This document shows positions 36,274 through 46,411 of a stretch of DNA of 48,682 nucleotides, piece after piece. Made by a program: the position numbers and the translations under genes. Within the stretch, counting starts at the first letter, position 1. Each line of letters starts with the position of its first letter. Source of the stretch: Rappaport israeli (GTDB lineage: Bacteria > Pseudomonadota > Gammaproteobacteria > Cardiobacteriales > Cardiobacteriaceae); the NCBI RefSeq assembly GCF_001888055.1, contig NZ_LXHZ01000025.1:1-48682 (forward strand). The letters are read 5' to 3'. The notes under the pieces were generated by a model. That model saw nothing but the letters and a program-made list of their open reading frames with translations. It was not told the DNA's origin and made no database searches.

Positions 36274-37337
36274 ATGAAAAACGATTTGTTTTTGCGCGTG
36301 TTGCGTGGTGAGGCGGTGGAGCGTACCCCTGTGTGGATGATGCGTCAGGCGGGGCGGTACCTGCCAGAGTATCGTGCGGTGCGTTCTAAGGCAGGTGGCT
36401 TTATGGATATGTGCAAAAATCCTGATTTGGCGTGTGAGGTGACATTGCAACCTTTGCGCCGTTTTAGATTGGATGCGGCGATTTTATTTTCCGATATTTT
36501 GACCATTCCTGATGCGATGGGGTTGGGGCTTTACTTTGTGCAAGGAGAGGGCCCGAAGTTTGAGCGCTGGGTGCGCAATGCGCGCGATATTGAGCAGTTG
36601 GTTACGCCGTCGATGAGTGATGCGCTTGATTATGTAATGCAGGCGGTTAGGGTGATTCGTCGGGAGTTGGATGGATTGGTGCCATTGATTGGCTTTAGCG
36701 GAAGTCCATGGACTTTGGCGGCGTATATGGTTGAGGGTCAATCTAGTCGCGATTTTGTGCATTTAAAGGCGCTGATGTATCAATCCCCTAAGTTGATGCA
36801 TGCGCTATTGATGAAAATTGCTGATGCGGTGGTGGATTATTTGAACGCGCAAATTACTGCAGGGGCGCAGGCGGTGATGATTTTTGATACTTGGGGTGGG
36901 GTGTTGCCTCATGCTGAGTATGAAACGTATTCGCTTGAGTATATGCGCTATATTATTGCGCGTTTAAAAGCTGATGCCTCAGGGGCAAAAGTGCCAGCAA
37001 TTTTATTCACCAAAGGCGGTGGACAGTGGTTATCAGCGATTAAAGAAAGTGGCGCGCAAGGGGTGGGGGTTGGATTGGACGACTTCGCTTTCGCGCGCGC
37101 GCGGGGTGGTTGGGGGAGGAGATTGCGTTGCAGGGCAATTTGGATCCTGCAATTTTGCGCGCAAGTCCTGAGAAAATAGAGCATCATGTGGCAAAGGTGT
37201 TGGCTGATTATGGGCATGGACACCGCCATATTTTCAACTTAGGGCATGGGATTACGCCTGATATTAATCCCGAGCATGCGCAAGCAATGATTGAGGCGGT
37301 GCATGCGCTAAGTCCGCCCTATCACACGCCCATTTAG
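36274..37337 (+). CDS. hemE: Uroporphyrinogen decarboxylase HemE (two frameshifts)
   Basis: Cytoplasmic enzyme converting uroporphyrinogen III to coproporphyrinogen III in heme synthesis. [16 protein letters not shown] at about residue 18, [26 protein letters not shown] and FDTWGG are diagnostic. Two G5 tracts (near 37070 and 37113) each seem to carry one G too many. Removing one from each gives [19 protein letters not shown] and then [11 protein letters not shown]...[15 protein letters not shown]. Repaired length is 353 aa, within one residue of the E. coli protein as I recall it. Heme is needed by qNOR and cytochromes, so a real knock-out is unlikely. A terminator follows. Confidence 0.93.
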
Positions 37338-37393
37338 ATCATTGGCACTGTTTACAAAATAAGGCAGTGCTTTGTGTAAAGTATCTAAACTTC

Positions 37394-37419
37394 AGCGCCG
37401 TTAGGCGCTAGGGTTTTTT
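37394..37419 (+). terminator. Intrinsic terminator after hemE
   Basis: AGCGCC-GTTA-GGCGCT stem, then AGGG and TTTTTT. A second, weaker hairpin (GCACTG...CAGTGC) lies at about 37345-37370. Confidence 0.75.
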
Positions 37420-37507
37420 GGACTTTCTGTTAGTTTGTTGTCTCTCAAGAAGATTTACGCTCATTGTGTTGAGTAGAGATATTGTTTTTAACATTTAACC
37501 AAGAGGA

Positions 37508-38188
37508 ATGTATAGTCTAAACCATCCCATTTAGGGGCGTTTGACGCCGATTTGGCGCTAGAACAGCGTACGCCGACGCATAAGCCTGATACGCGGATTG
37601 ACCCACTGGTATTTTTTGGCGTGTTGGTTGTCTTGTTTGCGCTAACTTTGCCATTAGCGCTATTTCCCCAGCAAGGCGCTGAGATTATGGCGCGGATTAA
37701 ATTTGTGGTAACCAATGATTTAGGCGTGTTTTATCTTTTGTTGGGTGTGTTGGCGATGGGGTTTGTGTTTTATGTGAGTTTTTCTGATATTGGAAAAATC
37801 AAACAATGAGCAAAGTGCCACTGCTGCGATTTTTGCTATTTTAAATACTTTGCCGATGGCAAAAGTGGTGGCGCTATGTTTAATGCCTGTGGTGTTGTTG
37901 TTTACATCGGGTGATTTGGTTACTTTGCAAACAGCGTCGATTTTTGCTGGTGCGCCATTGATTGTGATTATGTCAATGATGATGGCGGCAACGATTAAAG
38001 CGGTTTACTACGATTTGCACTATCAACTAGACTATAGTTTGAAAACGATTTATGTCGATGCGATTCCTGAGGTTTCATCATGGGAAATTGGCGATACGTC
38101 GCTTGCGCCTGAGGGATCTGTGCATGCGGAATTGGCAGAATATGAGCAGGCACGCGCGCAAGATGAATCCAATGAGGCTAAGGAGTAA
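37508..38188 (+). pseudogene. BCCT-family transporter remnant with the core deleted
   Basis: Ends of a betaine/carnitine/choline transporter without its middle. The N-terminal part (IDPLVFFGVLVVLFAL, first helices, then VFYVSFSDIGKI) is typical. It is followed at once by the C-terminal part (AAIFAILNTLPMAK, then LVTLQTASIFAGAPLIVIM and IKAVYYDLHYQ). About 226 aa remain of an expected 500-680. The Trp-rich substrate helices and the TSADS stretch are gone. Small indels also lie at a T3 near 37530 (restores the start MYSLNHPILGAFDADLA) and an A5 near 37795, where the halves meet. At least two internal deletions are implied. RBS AAGAGG remains. Transport activity is not credible. Confidence 0.72.
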
Positions 38189-38261
38189 CCTTACTTAAGC
38201 ATGATGGATTTATTGGTTTAAATTGATTGGGCGTATCCGCTAAGCGTAGCGCCAATTGTCT

Positions 38262-38299
38262 AAAGCGCTTCCTTTTGCTTTTAAAGGGGGCGCTTTTTT
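38262..38299. terminator. Bidirectional terminator between convergent genes
   Basis: AAAGCGC..CC and GG.GGCGCTTTTTT form an imperfect stem with a 13-nt loop, ending in TTTTTT on the plus strand. It overlaps the 3' end of the fhuF-like gene. A second inverted repeat (ACAATTGGCGC type) sits just upstream. Confidence 0.7.
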
Positions 38300-38978
38300 A
38301 TAGGTGTGAGCAGGTGGTGCAGTGAGATTTGTCAACTAGGCGGTGTTTGAGGCAACAACTGTGGCGCTTGATATGGAAGGTGTTGTTGGCTGTGGTGTAA
38401 TCTAATGCTTGGCTGAGTTCTGGGCGCAATTGGGTGATGAAGTGTTGCGCGTTATTGAAAATATCTGTAGCGGGATAGTAGGGATTAAGAATAAGCCATG
38501 GGCGCGCTATGGCGAGAGCGCTATTGCCCCAAGCGATGGCATTGGGCAGACGATGGTATTTTTTGAAGTGGTGAACAAGTTTTGCGCTGGTGTGGTTGAT
38601 GTAATCGATGACTTGTGCGGTGTTTTGTGGATTGGGGTTGTGGGGGCAGGTTAGTGGGTAGGGGCTGGTGGCGCTGAAGGTGAGGTGTTCGCTATTGGCG
38701 CTAAAAGGGGTGCGCAATAAGGCGGCGGTTAGCCAGTGTCCGATGAGCTGGGAGGTGAGGGCTTTGTGGGTGAGTGAGGCGGCAATTAGGCGATAGCGCG
38801 TGGGGAGGCGGTGCATGGTTTGGATAATGAGATGTTGGCTAAGCTCTGCGGTGTTGAGTAGGGCGCTGAGGCTGAGGTCGTCAGATTGTGGGGTGCTCTG
38901 TTGCCATAAGGGATTAAGTGCGCTGGCGCTAAGATGGGCGGTTTTGGGTTGGAGGGCGAGATAGTTGGGATAGGGCAT
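38298..38978 (-). CDS. FhuF-like siderophore-iron reductase
   Basis: 226 aa with the C-terminal cysteine pattern CC-x10-C-x2-C (SCCLKH...HCTTCSHL) that binds the unusual [2Fe-2S] cluster of FhuF, which reduces ferric iron in hydroxamate siderophores in the cytoplasm. The rest is poorly conserved, as usual for the family, but WGNSALAIARP before the final third fits. The coding strand is A/C-rich, giving many His, Thr, Leu and Gln residues. It stands alone: no siderophore receptor or ABC importer is in the window. Fur control is expected, but I see no clear box upstream. Confidence 0.72.
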   Translation of the reverse strand: MPYPNYLALQPKTAHLSASALNPLWQQSTPQSDDLSLSALLNTAELSQHLIIQTMHRLPTRYRLIAASLTHKALTSQLIGHWLTAALLRTPFSANSEHLTFSATSPYPLTCPHNPNPQNTAQVIDYINHTSAKLVHHFKKYHRLPNAIAWGNSALAIARPWLILNPYYPATDIFNNAQHFITQLRPELSQALDYTTANNTFHIKRHSCCLKHRLVDKSHCTTCSHL

Positions 38979-39147
38979 TTTTTGGTGTTGGGTGTTGTGA
39001 GGTTGGTATCATAAAATCTTGTTTATCGGCTGACAAGAGAATGAGCTACATTTTGGGCTTGGGCGTAATAATGTTACCCTGTGAGTAGATTTTTTATAAG
39101 CATGTTTTGATTTTTATAGATTATTTTGCATGCTGTGCGGAGGATTT

Positions 39148-39753
39148 ATGAATATTATTTTGGCATCCTCGTCTCCTAGACGAGCGGAGATTTTAACGCA
39201 ATTGGGTTTGAAGTTTAAAGCGGTGGCGGCGGATATTGATGAGCAGGTGGCGCCAAATGAGGCGGCGAAGGATTATGTTGTGCGCGTGGCGCAAGAGAAG
39301 TTGGCGGCGGTGAGCGGCGCGCATGAGAATGCGTTGGTGATTGCCGCGGATACGGTGGTGGTGTTAGATGAGTATATTTTAGGGAAGGCGACGGATAAAC
39401 AGCAGGCACAAGCGATGTTACAAGCGCTTTGCGGGCGTGAGCATCGGGTTTATACGGCGTTGGCGATGGGTTTTAAAGGACAAGAGTTTGTTGATTTGGC
39501 GCAGGCGATGGTAAGAATGAAAGCCTATGATGAGGCGTTGTTGCAGGCGTATTTACACTGTGGCGAGTGGCAGGGAAAAGCAGGAGCTTGTGCGCTACAG
39601 GGGCGCGGTGGCATGTTGGTTGATAGTGTGCAGGGAGAATTTTATACGGTGGTGGGATTGTCTTTGACCTCGCTTTATCGTGGATTTGAGGCGCTTGGTT
39701 TGCAAGAGGTTGTGTTGCAGGCGTTAGCGCAAGTTCCTCTAAAGGAGGTGTGA
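39148..39753 (+). CDS. maf: Maf family nucleoside triphosphate pyrophosphatase
   Basis: Cytoplasmic house-cleaning enzyme hydrolysing dTTP/UTP or modified nucleotides. The start IILASSSPRRAEIL, the catalytic AADTVVVLDEYILGKA and the GKAGACALQGRGG stretch are all present. This fits the YhdE (dTTP/UTP) subgroup, to which its place before rng also points. The ATG at 39148 behind GGAGG is preferred to the upstream ATG at 39130. About 201 aa and intact. Its TGA is followed one base later by the rng ATG. Confidence 0.94.
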   Translation: MNIILASSSPRRAEILTQLGLKFKAVAADIDEQVAPNEAAKDYVVRVAQEKLAAVSGAHENALVIAADTVVVLDEYILGKATDKQQAQAMLQALCGREHRVYTALAMGFKGQEFVDLAQAMVRMKAYDEALLQAYLHCGEWQGKAGACALQGRGGMLVDSVQGEFYTVVGLSLTSLYRGFEALGLQEVVLQALAQVPLKEV

Positions 39754-39754
39754 G

Positions 39755-41263
39755 ATGACAAAGTCGATGGTATTTCCTTTTTCTGGACGAATGGGGGCAG
39801 ACAATGAAGCGCAAAATGCAGCAACGGAGATTGTAATTAATCATAAGCCTTATGAGACACGGGTGGCGATTTTGCAAGGGGGCGTGTTGCAAGATGTGTT
39901 TGTAGAGCGTGAGCGTAAGCGCGGAATTGTGGGCAATATTTATAAGGGGAAGGTGCAACGGGTGTTGCCCGGGATGGATGCGGCGTTTGTTGATATTGGT
40001 TTGGAGCGTGCGGGGTTTTTGCATGTTAAAAATGTGGTGGGCGCAGGCGCTTCTCAGCCAGAAAAAATTGGTGATGCGTTACGTGAGGGGCAGTCAGTTT
40101 TGGTGCAGGTGCTTAAAGATCCGATAGGGACGAAAGGCGCGCGTCTGACGACAGAAATTTCTATTCCGTCGCGGTTTTTGGTGTTTTTGCCTAATGCCAG
40201 TGATATTGGGGTGTCGATTAAGATTGCCAGTGAGGCGCAAAGGCAGTCGTTGCGCGATTTGATGTTGGGGTTTCATCAAGGGCAACAGGGGGGGTTTATT
40301 GTGCGCACGGCGATTGAGTCGGCGGATATGTGGGCAATGCGGGCAGATATGCAGTATTTGCAACGCGTGTGGGAATCAATTTTACAAACCCATTATCGCG
40401 CAAAAGCTGGAACGCTAATTTATCGCGATTTGCCGCTTTATTTGAAGATTTTGCGTGATTTTGTCTCACCAAATGTGCGTCGGGTGGTGATTGATGATTT
40501 GCCAGCTTATGAAGAGATGCGCGCATTTGCAAAGAATTTTTTAATTGAGATGGTCGATTGTATTCAATGCTATCAAGCGGATTTGGGATTATTTGAGCGC
40601 TATGGTCTTGAGGAAGAAATTGACCATTCGCTCAAACGTCGGGTAGCGTTGAAATCAGGGGGCTATTTAATTATTGACCAAACAGAGGCGATGACGACGA
40701 TTGATGTCAATACAGGCGGTTTTGTTGGCAAACTATCGCAAGATGATACGATTTATAGAACAAATTTAGAGGCGGCGAAGATGATTGCGCGCCAGTTGCG
40801 GGTGCGTAATTTGGGCGGGATTATTATGCTGGATTTTATTGATATGACCTCGCAAGAGCATCGGGATGGGGTGATGGCGGCGCTGATGGCGGCGCTGGCA
40901 GAGGATAAAAGTAAATATACCATTAGTCCGATTACGCCTTTGGGCATTATTGAAATGACGCGTAAGCGCACGCGTGAGAGTTTGCAACAGGTGATGTGTG
41001 AGGTGTGTCCGACGTGTGAGGGGCTTGGCTATGTAAAAACGGTAGAGACGGTTGTTTATGAGCTGTTTCGTGAGTTGATGCGTGAGGTGCGTGAGTTTGC
41101 GCCTAGGCAATTAACAGTGATTGCGCATCCTAATTTGATTGAGTTTATTCGTGAAGAAGAGTCTGTGGCATTTGCTGATATTCAGGCATTGTTGCAGGTG
41201 CCCATTCAATTGGTAGGCGAACCAAGTTATGGGCATGAGCAGTTTGATATTGCTTTGGGGTAG
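39755..41263 (+). CDS. rng: Ribonuclease G
   Basis: Endoribonuclease of the RNase E/G family, for 16S rRNA 5' maturation and mRNA turnover. An S1 domain near the N-terminus (GIVGNIYKGKVQRVLPGMDAAFVDIG) is followed by the catalytic domain with IDVNTGGFVG and LRNLGGIIMLDFIDM-type sequence (here VRNLGGI). The zinc-link cysteines are in CEVCPTCEGLGYV. 502 aa, with no RNase E-like C-terminal scaffold, so RNase G rather than E. The first 25 residues are somewhat longer than in E. coli. RBS AAAGGAGG. Order maf-rng as in E. coli. Confidence 0.94.
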   Translation: MTKSMVFPFSGRMGADNEAQNAATEIVINHKPYETRVAILQGGVLQDVFVERERKRGIVGNIYKGKVQRVLPGMDAAFVDIGLERAGFLHVKNVVGAGASQPEKIGDALREGQSVLVQVLKDPIGTKGARLTTEISIPSRFLVFLPNASDIGVSIKIASEAQRQSLRDLMLGFHQGQQGGFIVRTAIESADMWAMRADMQYLQRVWESILQTHYRAKAGTLIYRDLPLYLKILRDFVSPNVRRVVIDDLPAYEEMRAFAKNFLIEMVDCIQCYQADLGLFERYGLEEEIDHSLKRRVALKSGGYLIIDQTEAMTTIDVNTGGFVGKLSQDDTIYRTNLEAAKMIARQLRVRNLGGIIMLDFIDMTSQEHRDGVMAALMAALAEDKSKYTISPITPLGIIEMTRKRTRESLQQVMCEVCPTCEGLGYVKTVETVVYELFRELMREVREFAPRQLTVIAHPNLIEFIREEESVAFADIQALLQVPIQLVGEPSYGHEQFDIALG

Positions 41264-41399
41264 GCGTTGTTCAATTAGCAAAGGCTTGTCTATTATCAGA
41301 CTTCGTGCGACCATTTGCGCTTGTTAGAGATTGTTAATTTTTGTAGGCGCAAAATGTTTCTAACAATACTGAAGAAAACCCATTGATATCGGAGAAAAA

Positions 41400-43147
41400 A
41401 TGTTAAAAGCTTTTACTATGACAATGCTGAGCACTGCTTTGTTGCTCAGTACAACGACTCAGGCATTGGTTAATACGGCAAACACACAAGCAACCAGTGC
41501 GGCAATTTTTTCAAATGACGCGATTCATCATCCGCTTTGGGCAAAAAATGGCATGGTGTCTTCACAAGAGGCGCTGGCGTCTGAGGTTGGGGTGAAGATT
41601 TTGCAAGAAGGCGGAAATGCGGTTGATGCAGCTGTTGCTGTGGGGTTTGCTTTGGCGGTCACCTTGCCACGCGCTGGGAATATCGGCGGCGGTGGTTTTA
41701 TGATGATTTATGATGCAAAAAAAGATAAAACCATAGCGCTTGATTATCGTGAAAAAGCGCCACTTAAAGCCTATCGCGATATGTTTTTAGATGAAAAAGG
41801 CGATGCGGTAAGCGATTTATCACGCTATCACGGTTTGGCTGTTGGGGTGCCTGGAACGGTGGCAGGATTGATTAAGGCGCTAGAAGACCACGGAACAATG
41901 AGCCTTGAACAAGTATTGGCGCCTGCAATTTCTTTAGCAGAGGAAGGCATTGAGGTAACCCCTGGATTGTCAGAATCATTGGTGGCTTTAACCGAGCGCC
42001 TGCAAAAATGGCCCAGCACAACTAAGGTCTTTTTTAAAGAAGATGGCTCTGCTTATGAAGCTGGCGAATGGCTCAAACAACCAGAATTGGCGCATTCACT
42101 TAAATTGATTGCTGAGAAAGGGTAGATGGATTTTATAAAGGCGAAACCGCTGAGAAAATTGTAAAAGCGGTGAATGAAGCAGGCGGCGTGATGAGTTTGG
42201 AAGATTTCGCCGCTTATCAAGCCATTGAGCGTGAACCAGTGCATGGCAATTATCGTGGTTATGAAATTGTCTCTATGCCGCCTCCCTCTTCTGGTGGTGC
42301 GCATATCATCCAAATTCTCAATATTTTAGAGGGATTCCCTTTAGGCGAGTATGGGCATAACAGCGCTAAAACCATTCATTTGATGGCGGAGGCAATGAAA
42401 TTAGCTTATGCCGACCGCTCTGAATATTTAGGCGATGCGGATTTTGTTGATGTGCCTATTAAAGGATTAACTTCTGAGCAGTACGCTGAGATCTTGCGCG
42501 CGCAAATTGACCCACAAAAAGCACGTCCTGCCAGTGAGATTAAGGCGAGCAATCCTGTGCCGTATGAAAGCAATGAAACGACGCATTTTTCCATTGTTGA
42601 TAAAGAAGGAAACGCTGTTTCTAGCACGTATACGCTGAATTTCTCTTATGGTACGGGGTTAGTTGCAGAAGGGACGGGTATTTTATTAAATAATGAAATG
42701 GATGATTTTTCTGCCAAACCAGGGGTGCCTAATGGCTATGGTTTGATTGGTGGGGATGCCAATGCGGTTGAGCCTGAAAAACGTCCGCTCTCTTCGATGA
42801 GTCCAACCATTGTATTTAAAGAGGGTAAACCGTATATCGTAACGGGTAGCCCAGGCGGCAGTCGTATTATTACAACCGTGTTGCAGATTATTTCTAACGT
42901 GATTGACCATGATATGAATATTGCTGAGGCAACGCATGCTGTACGTGTTCACCATCAGTGGTTGCCTGATGAAATTCGCATTGAGCATGCGCTAAATGTT
43001 GACACCATTGGATTGCTAGAAGCAATGGGGCATACAATAACGCCTAAGGCAACAATGGGGTCTACGCAATCTATTATGATTACGCCAACAGGGTTGTATG
43101 GCTCTTCTGACCCGCGCAGTTTGGATGCGGCAGTAGTTGGCTATTAA
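41400..43147 (+). CDS. ggt: Gamma-glutamyltransferase (frameshifted)
   Basis: Periplasmic N-terminal-nucleophile enzyme that cleaves glutathione and transfers its gamma-glutamyl group. After a signal peptide (MTMLSTALLLSTTTQA) come GMVSSQEALASEVG, GGNAVDAAVAVGFALAV and RAGNIGGGGFMMIYD of the large subunit. The small subunit begins at the self-cleavage threonine in NETTHFSIVD and includes GSPGGSRIITTV. The frame breaks at a GGG near 42123; a fourth G gives AEKGVDGFYKGETAEKI. Repaired length is about 582 aa. It is followed by an inverted repeat and the bio operon leader. Degrading external glutathione could supply cysteine. Confidence 0.93.
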
Positions 43148-43157
43148 AATCATTCGT

Positions 43158-43309
43158 CCTAAAAGTTCTAAGCCAAACCATTTGGCGCGTTTGAATAAGT
43201 CTATTTGATTGTGTGCAGGAACTTTTAGGGCTAGATTATTTATAATGGTACTTGGCGCGTTAGTTGCGCTGAGGATTTTAAAAGAGGTGGGCTTGTCCCA
43301 CTTCTTTTG
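43158..43309 (+). promoter_or_regulatory. bioA leader: 11-bp inverted repeat, -10 element and hairpin
   Basis: CCTAAAAGTTC (43158-43168) and its exact reverse complement GAACTTTTAGG (43219-43229) lie 50 bp apart. The second arm covers the -35 position of a consensus TATAAT at 43241-43246. About 40 nt further, AAGAGGTGGG and CCCACTTCTT (43282-43305) form a terminator-like hairpin followed by TTTT, ending only about 12 nt before the bioA ATG. The hairpin could be the ggt terminator, or an attenuator or translational block in the bio leader. No classical BirA operator is seen. Confidence 0.5.
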
Positions 43310-43320
43310 TGTGAGGGCTT

Positions 43321-44606
43321 ATGGATTTACAACAATTTGACCAACAACATATTTGGCATCCTTATACCAGCGCTTATGGTTCAATGCCTGCGTATGTGGT
43401 GGCTCAAGCGAGTGGGGCGCGATTAACGCTTGCAGATGGTCGGCAGTTGATTGATGGGATGTCAAGTTGGTGGTGTGTGATTCATGGGTATAACCATCCT
43501 AAACTTAATGCAGCAATTATTGAGCAAACGCAACGTTTTGCGCATGTGATGTTTGGTGGGTTAACCCATGAGCCTGCGGTGCGCTTGGCTTCACAATTAT
43601 TAGCGCTTGTTCCTAGCCATTTGACGCAAGTGTTTTTTGCTGATTCGGGTTCGGTGGCAGTTGAGGTGGCGATGAAGATGGCGTTGCAATATCAGCAGGC
43701 GCGTGGGGCGTCTGGGCGCATTCGATTTGCAACGATATTAGGTGGTTATCATGGCGATACTTGGCATCCAATGTCGGTTTGTGACCCTAAAACGGGCATG
43801 CATGCGCTTTATCATGGGCGCTTGGCGGAGCAATATTTTTTACCGCGTCCGCGCTCGCGTTTTGCAGGTGAATTTTACCCAGAGGATGCGCAGGCATTAG
43901 AGGATTTTTTTACGCGCTATGGGCATGAGGTGGCAGGGTTTATTATTGAACCGATTGTGCAGGGGGCTGGGGGATGTGGTTTTATCATCCAGAATATTTG
44001 CGCTTGTTGGCGCAGTATTGCGCGCGTTATGCGGTGGTGCTGGTGGTTGATGAGATTGCGACGGGTTTTGGGCGTACGGGTAAGCTGTTTGCGCTAGAAC
44101 ATGCTGGGGTGGCGGCGGATATTGTGTGTTTGGGGAAAGCGCTTACAGGGGGATATATGAGTTTTGCGGCGACGTTGTGTTCGAAGGAGGTGGCTGAAAC
44201 GATTAGCGCTGGCACACCAGGGGTGATGATGCATGGCCCAACGTTTATGGGCAATCCGTTGGCGTGTGCGGTGAGTTCTGCCTCGCTTGATTTGCTCAGT
44301 GAGGGGCATTGGCAGGGGCAGGTAGAGAGGATTGAGGCATTATTGCAGGCGTATTTGTCGCCTTTGTTGGCGTGGCAATCGGTGGTTGATGTGCGGGTGT
44401 TGGGGGCGATTGGAGTGGTGCAGTGGCAGGAGGCGGTGGTGATGGAGCGGATTGTGCCGATGTTTGTTGAGGCGGGGGTGTGGGTGCGCCCGTTTGGTCG
44501 TTTGGTGTATGTGATGCCACCGTTTACGATTTCTGAGGCAGAACTTCGCCAGTTGTTATCCGCTTTGGTGGCGGTGTTGGCGGCTTATGGAGAGATAGCG
44601 CCATGA
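43321..44606 (+). CDS. bioA: Adenosylmethionine-8-amino-7-oxononanoate aminotransferase BioA (frameshifted)
   Basis: PLP enzyme making 7,8-diaminopelargonate from KAPA, using S-adenosylmethionine as amino donor. The start HIWHPYTS, then GMSSWWCVIHGYNHP, FFADSGSVAVEVAMKMA, GGYHGDTWHPMSV, DEIATGFGRTG, the PLP lysine in CLGKALTGG, and HGPTFMGNPLACAV are all BioA-specific. The frame breaks in a G5 tract near 43975; six Gs give QGAGGMWFYHPEYL. Repaired length is 428 aa, essentially the E. coli size. First gene of the bio operon; its end overlaps bioF by 4 nt (ATGA). Confidence 0.95.
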
Positions 44607-45753
44607 GTCAGACGTGGACGGAGCAATTAGAGGCAGATTTGGCGCGTTTGGCGCGTGAGGGGCAGTTGCGCAGTGTGGATAAGGTGGCAGCGGCGCCTGT
44701 GGTGGATTTGTGTAGTAATGATTATTTGGGGGTGGCGCGTGAGGGGTATGCGCAGTTTTTAGCTGATTATGGAGGGGGTGAGGAAGGGGCTTTGCTGGGG
44801 AGCGCGCGTGCCTCGCGGTTATTAGGCGGGGCGCAGGCGGAATGTTTGGCGCTTGAGGCACAGGCGCAGGTGGTGTTTTCTCAGGCGGTATTGGCGCTTA
44901 ATAGTGGCTATCATGCCAATATTGGGCTGTTGCCAGCGTTGACGTCAAAGGCGGATTTGATTGTAGCGGATAAGGCGGTGCATGCGAGTTTGATTGATGG
45001 TGCGCGTTTGTCAGCGGCGCGGTTGTTGCGCTATCCGCATCAGGATTTACAGGCGCTGGAACAGCTGCTGGCAAAGCATCGGGCGCAGTATCAACGGGTG
45101 TGGGTCGTTACCGAAAGCGTGTTTAGTATGGATGGCAGTATAACGGATTTGCAGGCGTTGGTGGCTTTAAAGCATAAGTTTGCGGTGCAACTGTATGTTG
45201 ATGAGGCGCATGCGGTGGGATTGTGGTGGGCAGGGGCTTGGGGGTGTCGTATGCGCAGGGGGTGGCGAGGGAGATTGAGGTGTTGGTGATGCCGTGTGCG
45301 AAGGCTTTGGGGTCGTATGGGGCGTTGGTGGTGTGTGCGCCGTTGTTGCGTGAGTTTTTGGTTAATCATTGTCGGAGTTTGATTTTTGCGAGTGCTTTGC
45401 CGCCTGTGGTGTTGGCGTGGACGGCGTATCAGTTGCGTCGCTTGCCTGAGTTGGAAGGGAGGCGGGCGCGTTTGTTAGCCAATACGCGCGCGTTGCGTGC
45501 GGCGTTGGGGTTGGCGGTGCCATCGGGTTGGGTGGCGCCGATTGTGCCTTTGGTGATTGGGGAGAATGCGCCTATGTTGGCTTTGGCTAAGCGCTTGCGT
45601 GAGGTGGGGATTGTGGTGGGGGCGGTGCGTTATCCAACGGTGGCGCGTGGGGCGGCGCAGTTGCGCTTGTGTGTTAATGCGTTGTTATCGGATGAGGCGG
45701 TGCAGTGGGTGGCGCGTGAGATTATAAAGGGGCGAGCGGATGTCGGTGCGTGA
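44603..45753 (+). CDS. bioF: 8-amino-7-oxononanoate synthase BioF (frameshifted)
   Basis: PLP enzyme condensing pimeloyl-ACP with alanine to KAPA. DLCSNDYLGVA near residue 34, GSARASRLLGG, FSQAVLALNSGYHANIG, VVTESVFSMDGSITDL, YVDEAHAVG and the lysine region AKALGSYGALVV are in order. The frame breaks near 45220 after DEAHAVGL, and the other frame resumes VGRGLGVSYAQGVAREIEV. One missing base gives 383 aa, the normal length. The coding strand is extremely G-rich and C-poor. It overlaps bioG by 14 nt. Confidence 0.94.
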
Positions 45754-46411
45754 GGCGGTGGTGGTGTTTAATGGTTGGGGAGTGGGGGGCGAATTGGGAG
45801 AGTTTGAGGGCGCTGGATGATGGGCGTAGGCGTATAACGTTTGCGCCGACGGTTTCTGATGAGGCGGTGTGGGCGCAGTTGAGGGGGGTGAGGCGGTTGG
45901 TGGTGGTGGCGTGGTCAATGGGGGTGTGGCGCGCTAATGCGTGGTTGTGTGCGCAGGCAGGGGCGTTGCAAGATGCTGGGGTGGCGGTGGTGGGGAGTGT
46001 GGCGGTGAATGGGACGCCGTTTGGCATTGATGATGGTTTGGGGATTGCGCGACGGGGATTTGTGCAGACGGCGCGACGTTTGACGCCTGATGGCTTTGCG
46101 TTGTTTGTTAATCGCGTGCGTACGCCTTTGCAGGCGGATTTGGCGGTGGGGGAGGCGCGGTTGTCAGTGGAGGCGGTTGAGCAGTTGCGTGCTCAGTTGC
46201 AGGCGTTGGTGGCGCAAGCAAAAGCGGTGTCGCAGTTGTGGAATTGGCAGTGGGCTTGGGTGGCGAGGGGGATAGGATTGTGCCGTATGAGAATCAAATG
46301 CGTGCTTGGGAAAAAACGCAGGCGCAGGTTAGGGTGTGCGAGGGGGCGCATGATATTTGGGGAAGATGGGGGAGTTGGCAGGCGTTATTGGAGGCGTGTA
46401 ACGACGGATGA
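45740..46411 (+). CDS. bioG: Pimeloyl-ACP methyl ester esterase BioG (two frameshifts)
   Basis: Alpha/beta hydrolase (DUF452) that removes the methyl group closing pimeloyl-ACP synthesis, used in place of BioH in Haemophilus, Neisseria and others. The start VVVFNGWGVG parallels the ILYFAGWG I know from BioG. The nucleophile elbow is VVAWSMGVW (Ser in WSMG), followed by SVAVNGTPFGIDD. The C-terminal CEGAHDIWGRW holds the catalytic His. Two breaks: a G6 tract near 45790 (five Gs give GVGANWESLRAL) and a G5 near 46271 (six Gs give ARGDRIVPYENQM, with the catalytic Asp). Repaired length is 223 aa. It lies between bioF and bioC, overlapping bioC by 4 nt. Confidence 0.88.

Noticed and set aside
43148-43320. 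BirA operator before bioA
   Set aside because: No TTGTnAACC-N14-16-GGTTnACAA pattern is present; the inverted repeat there has a different sequence and spacing.
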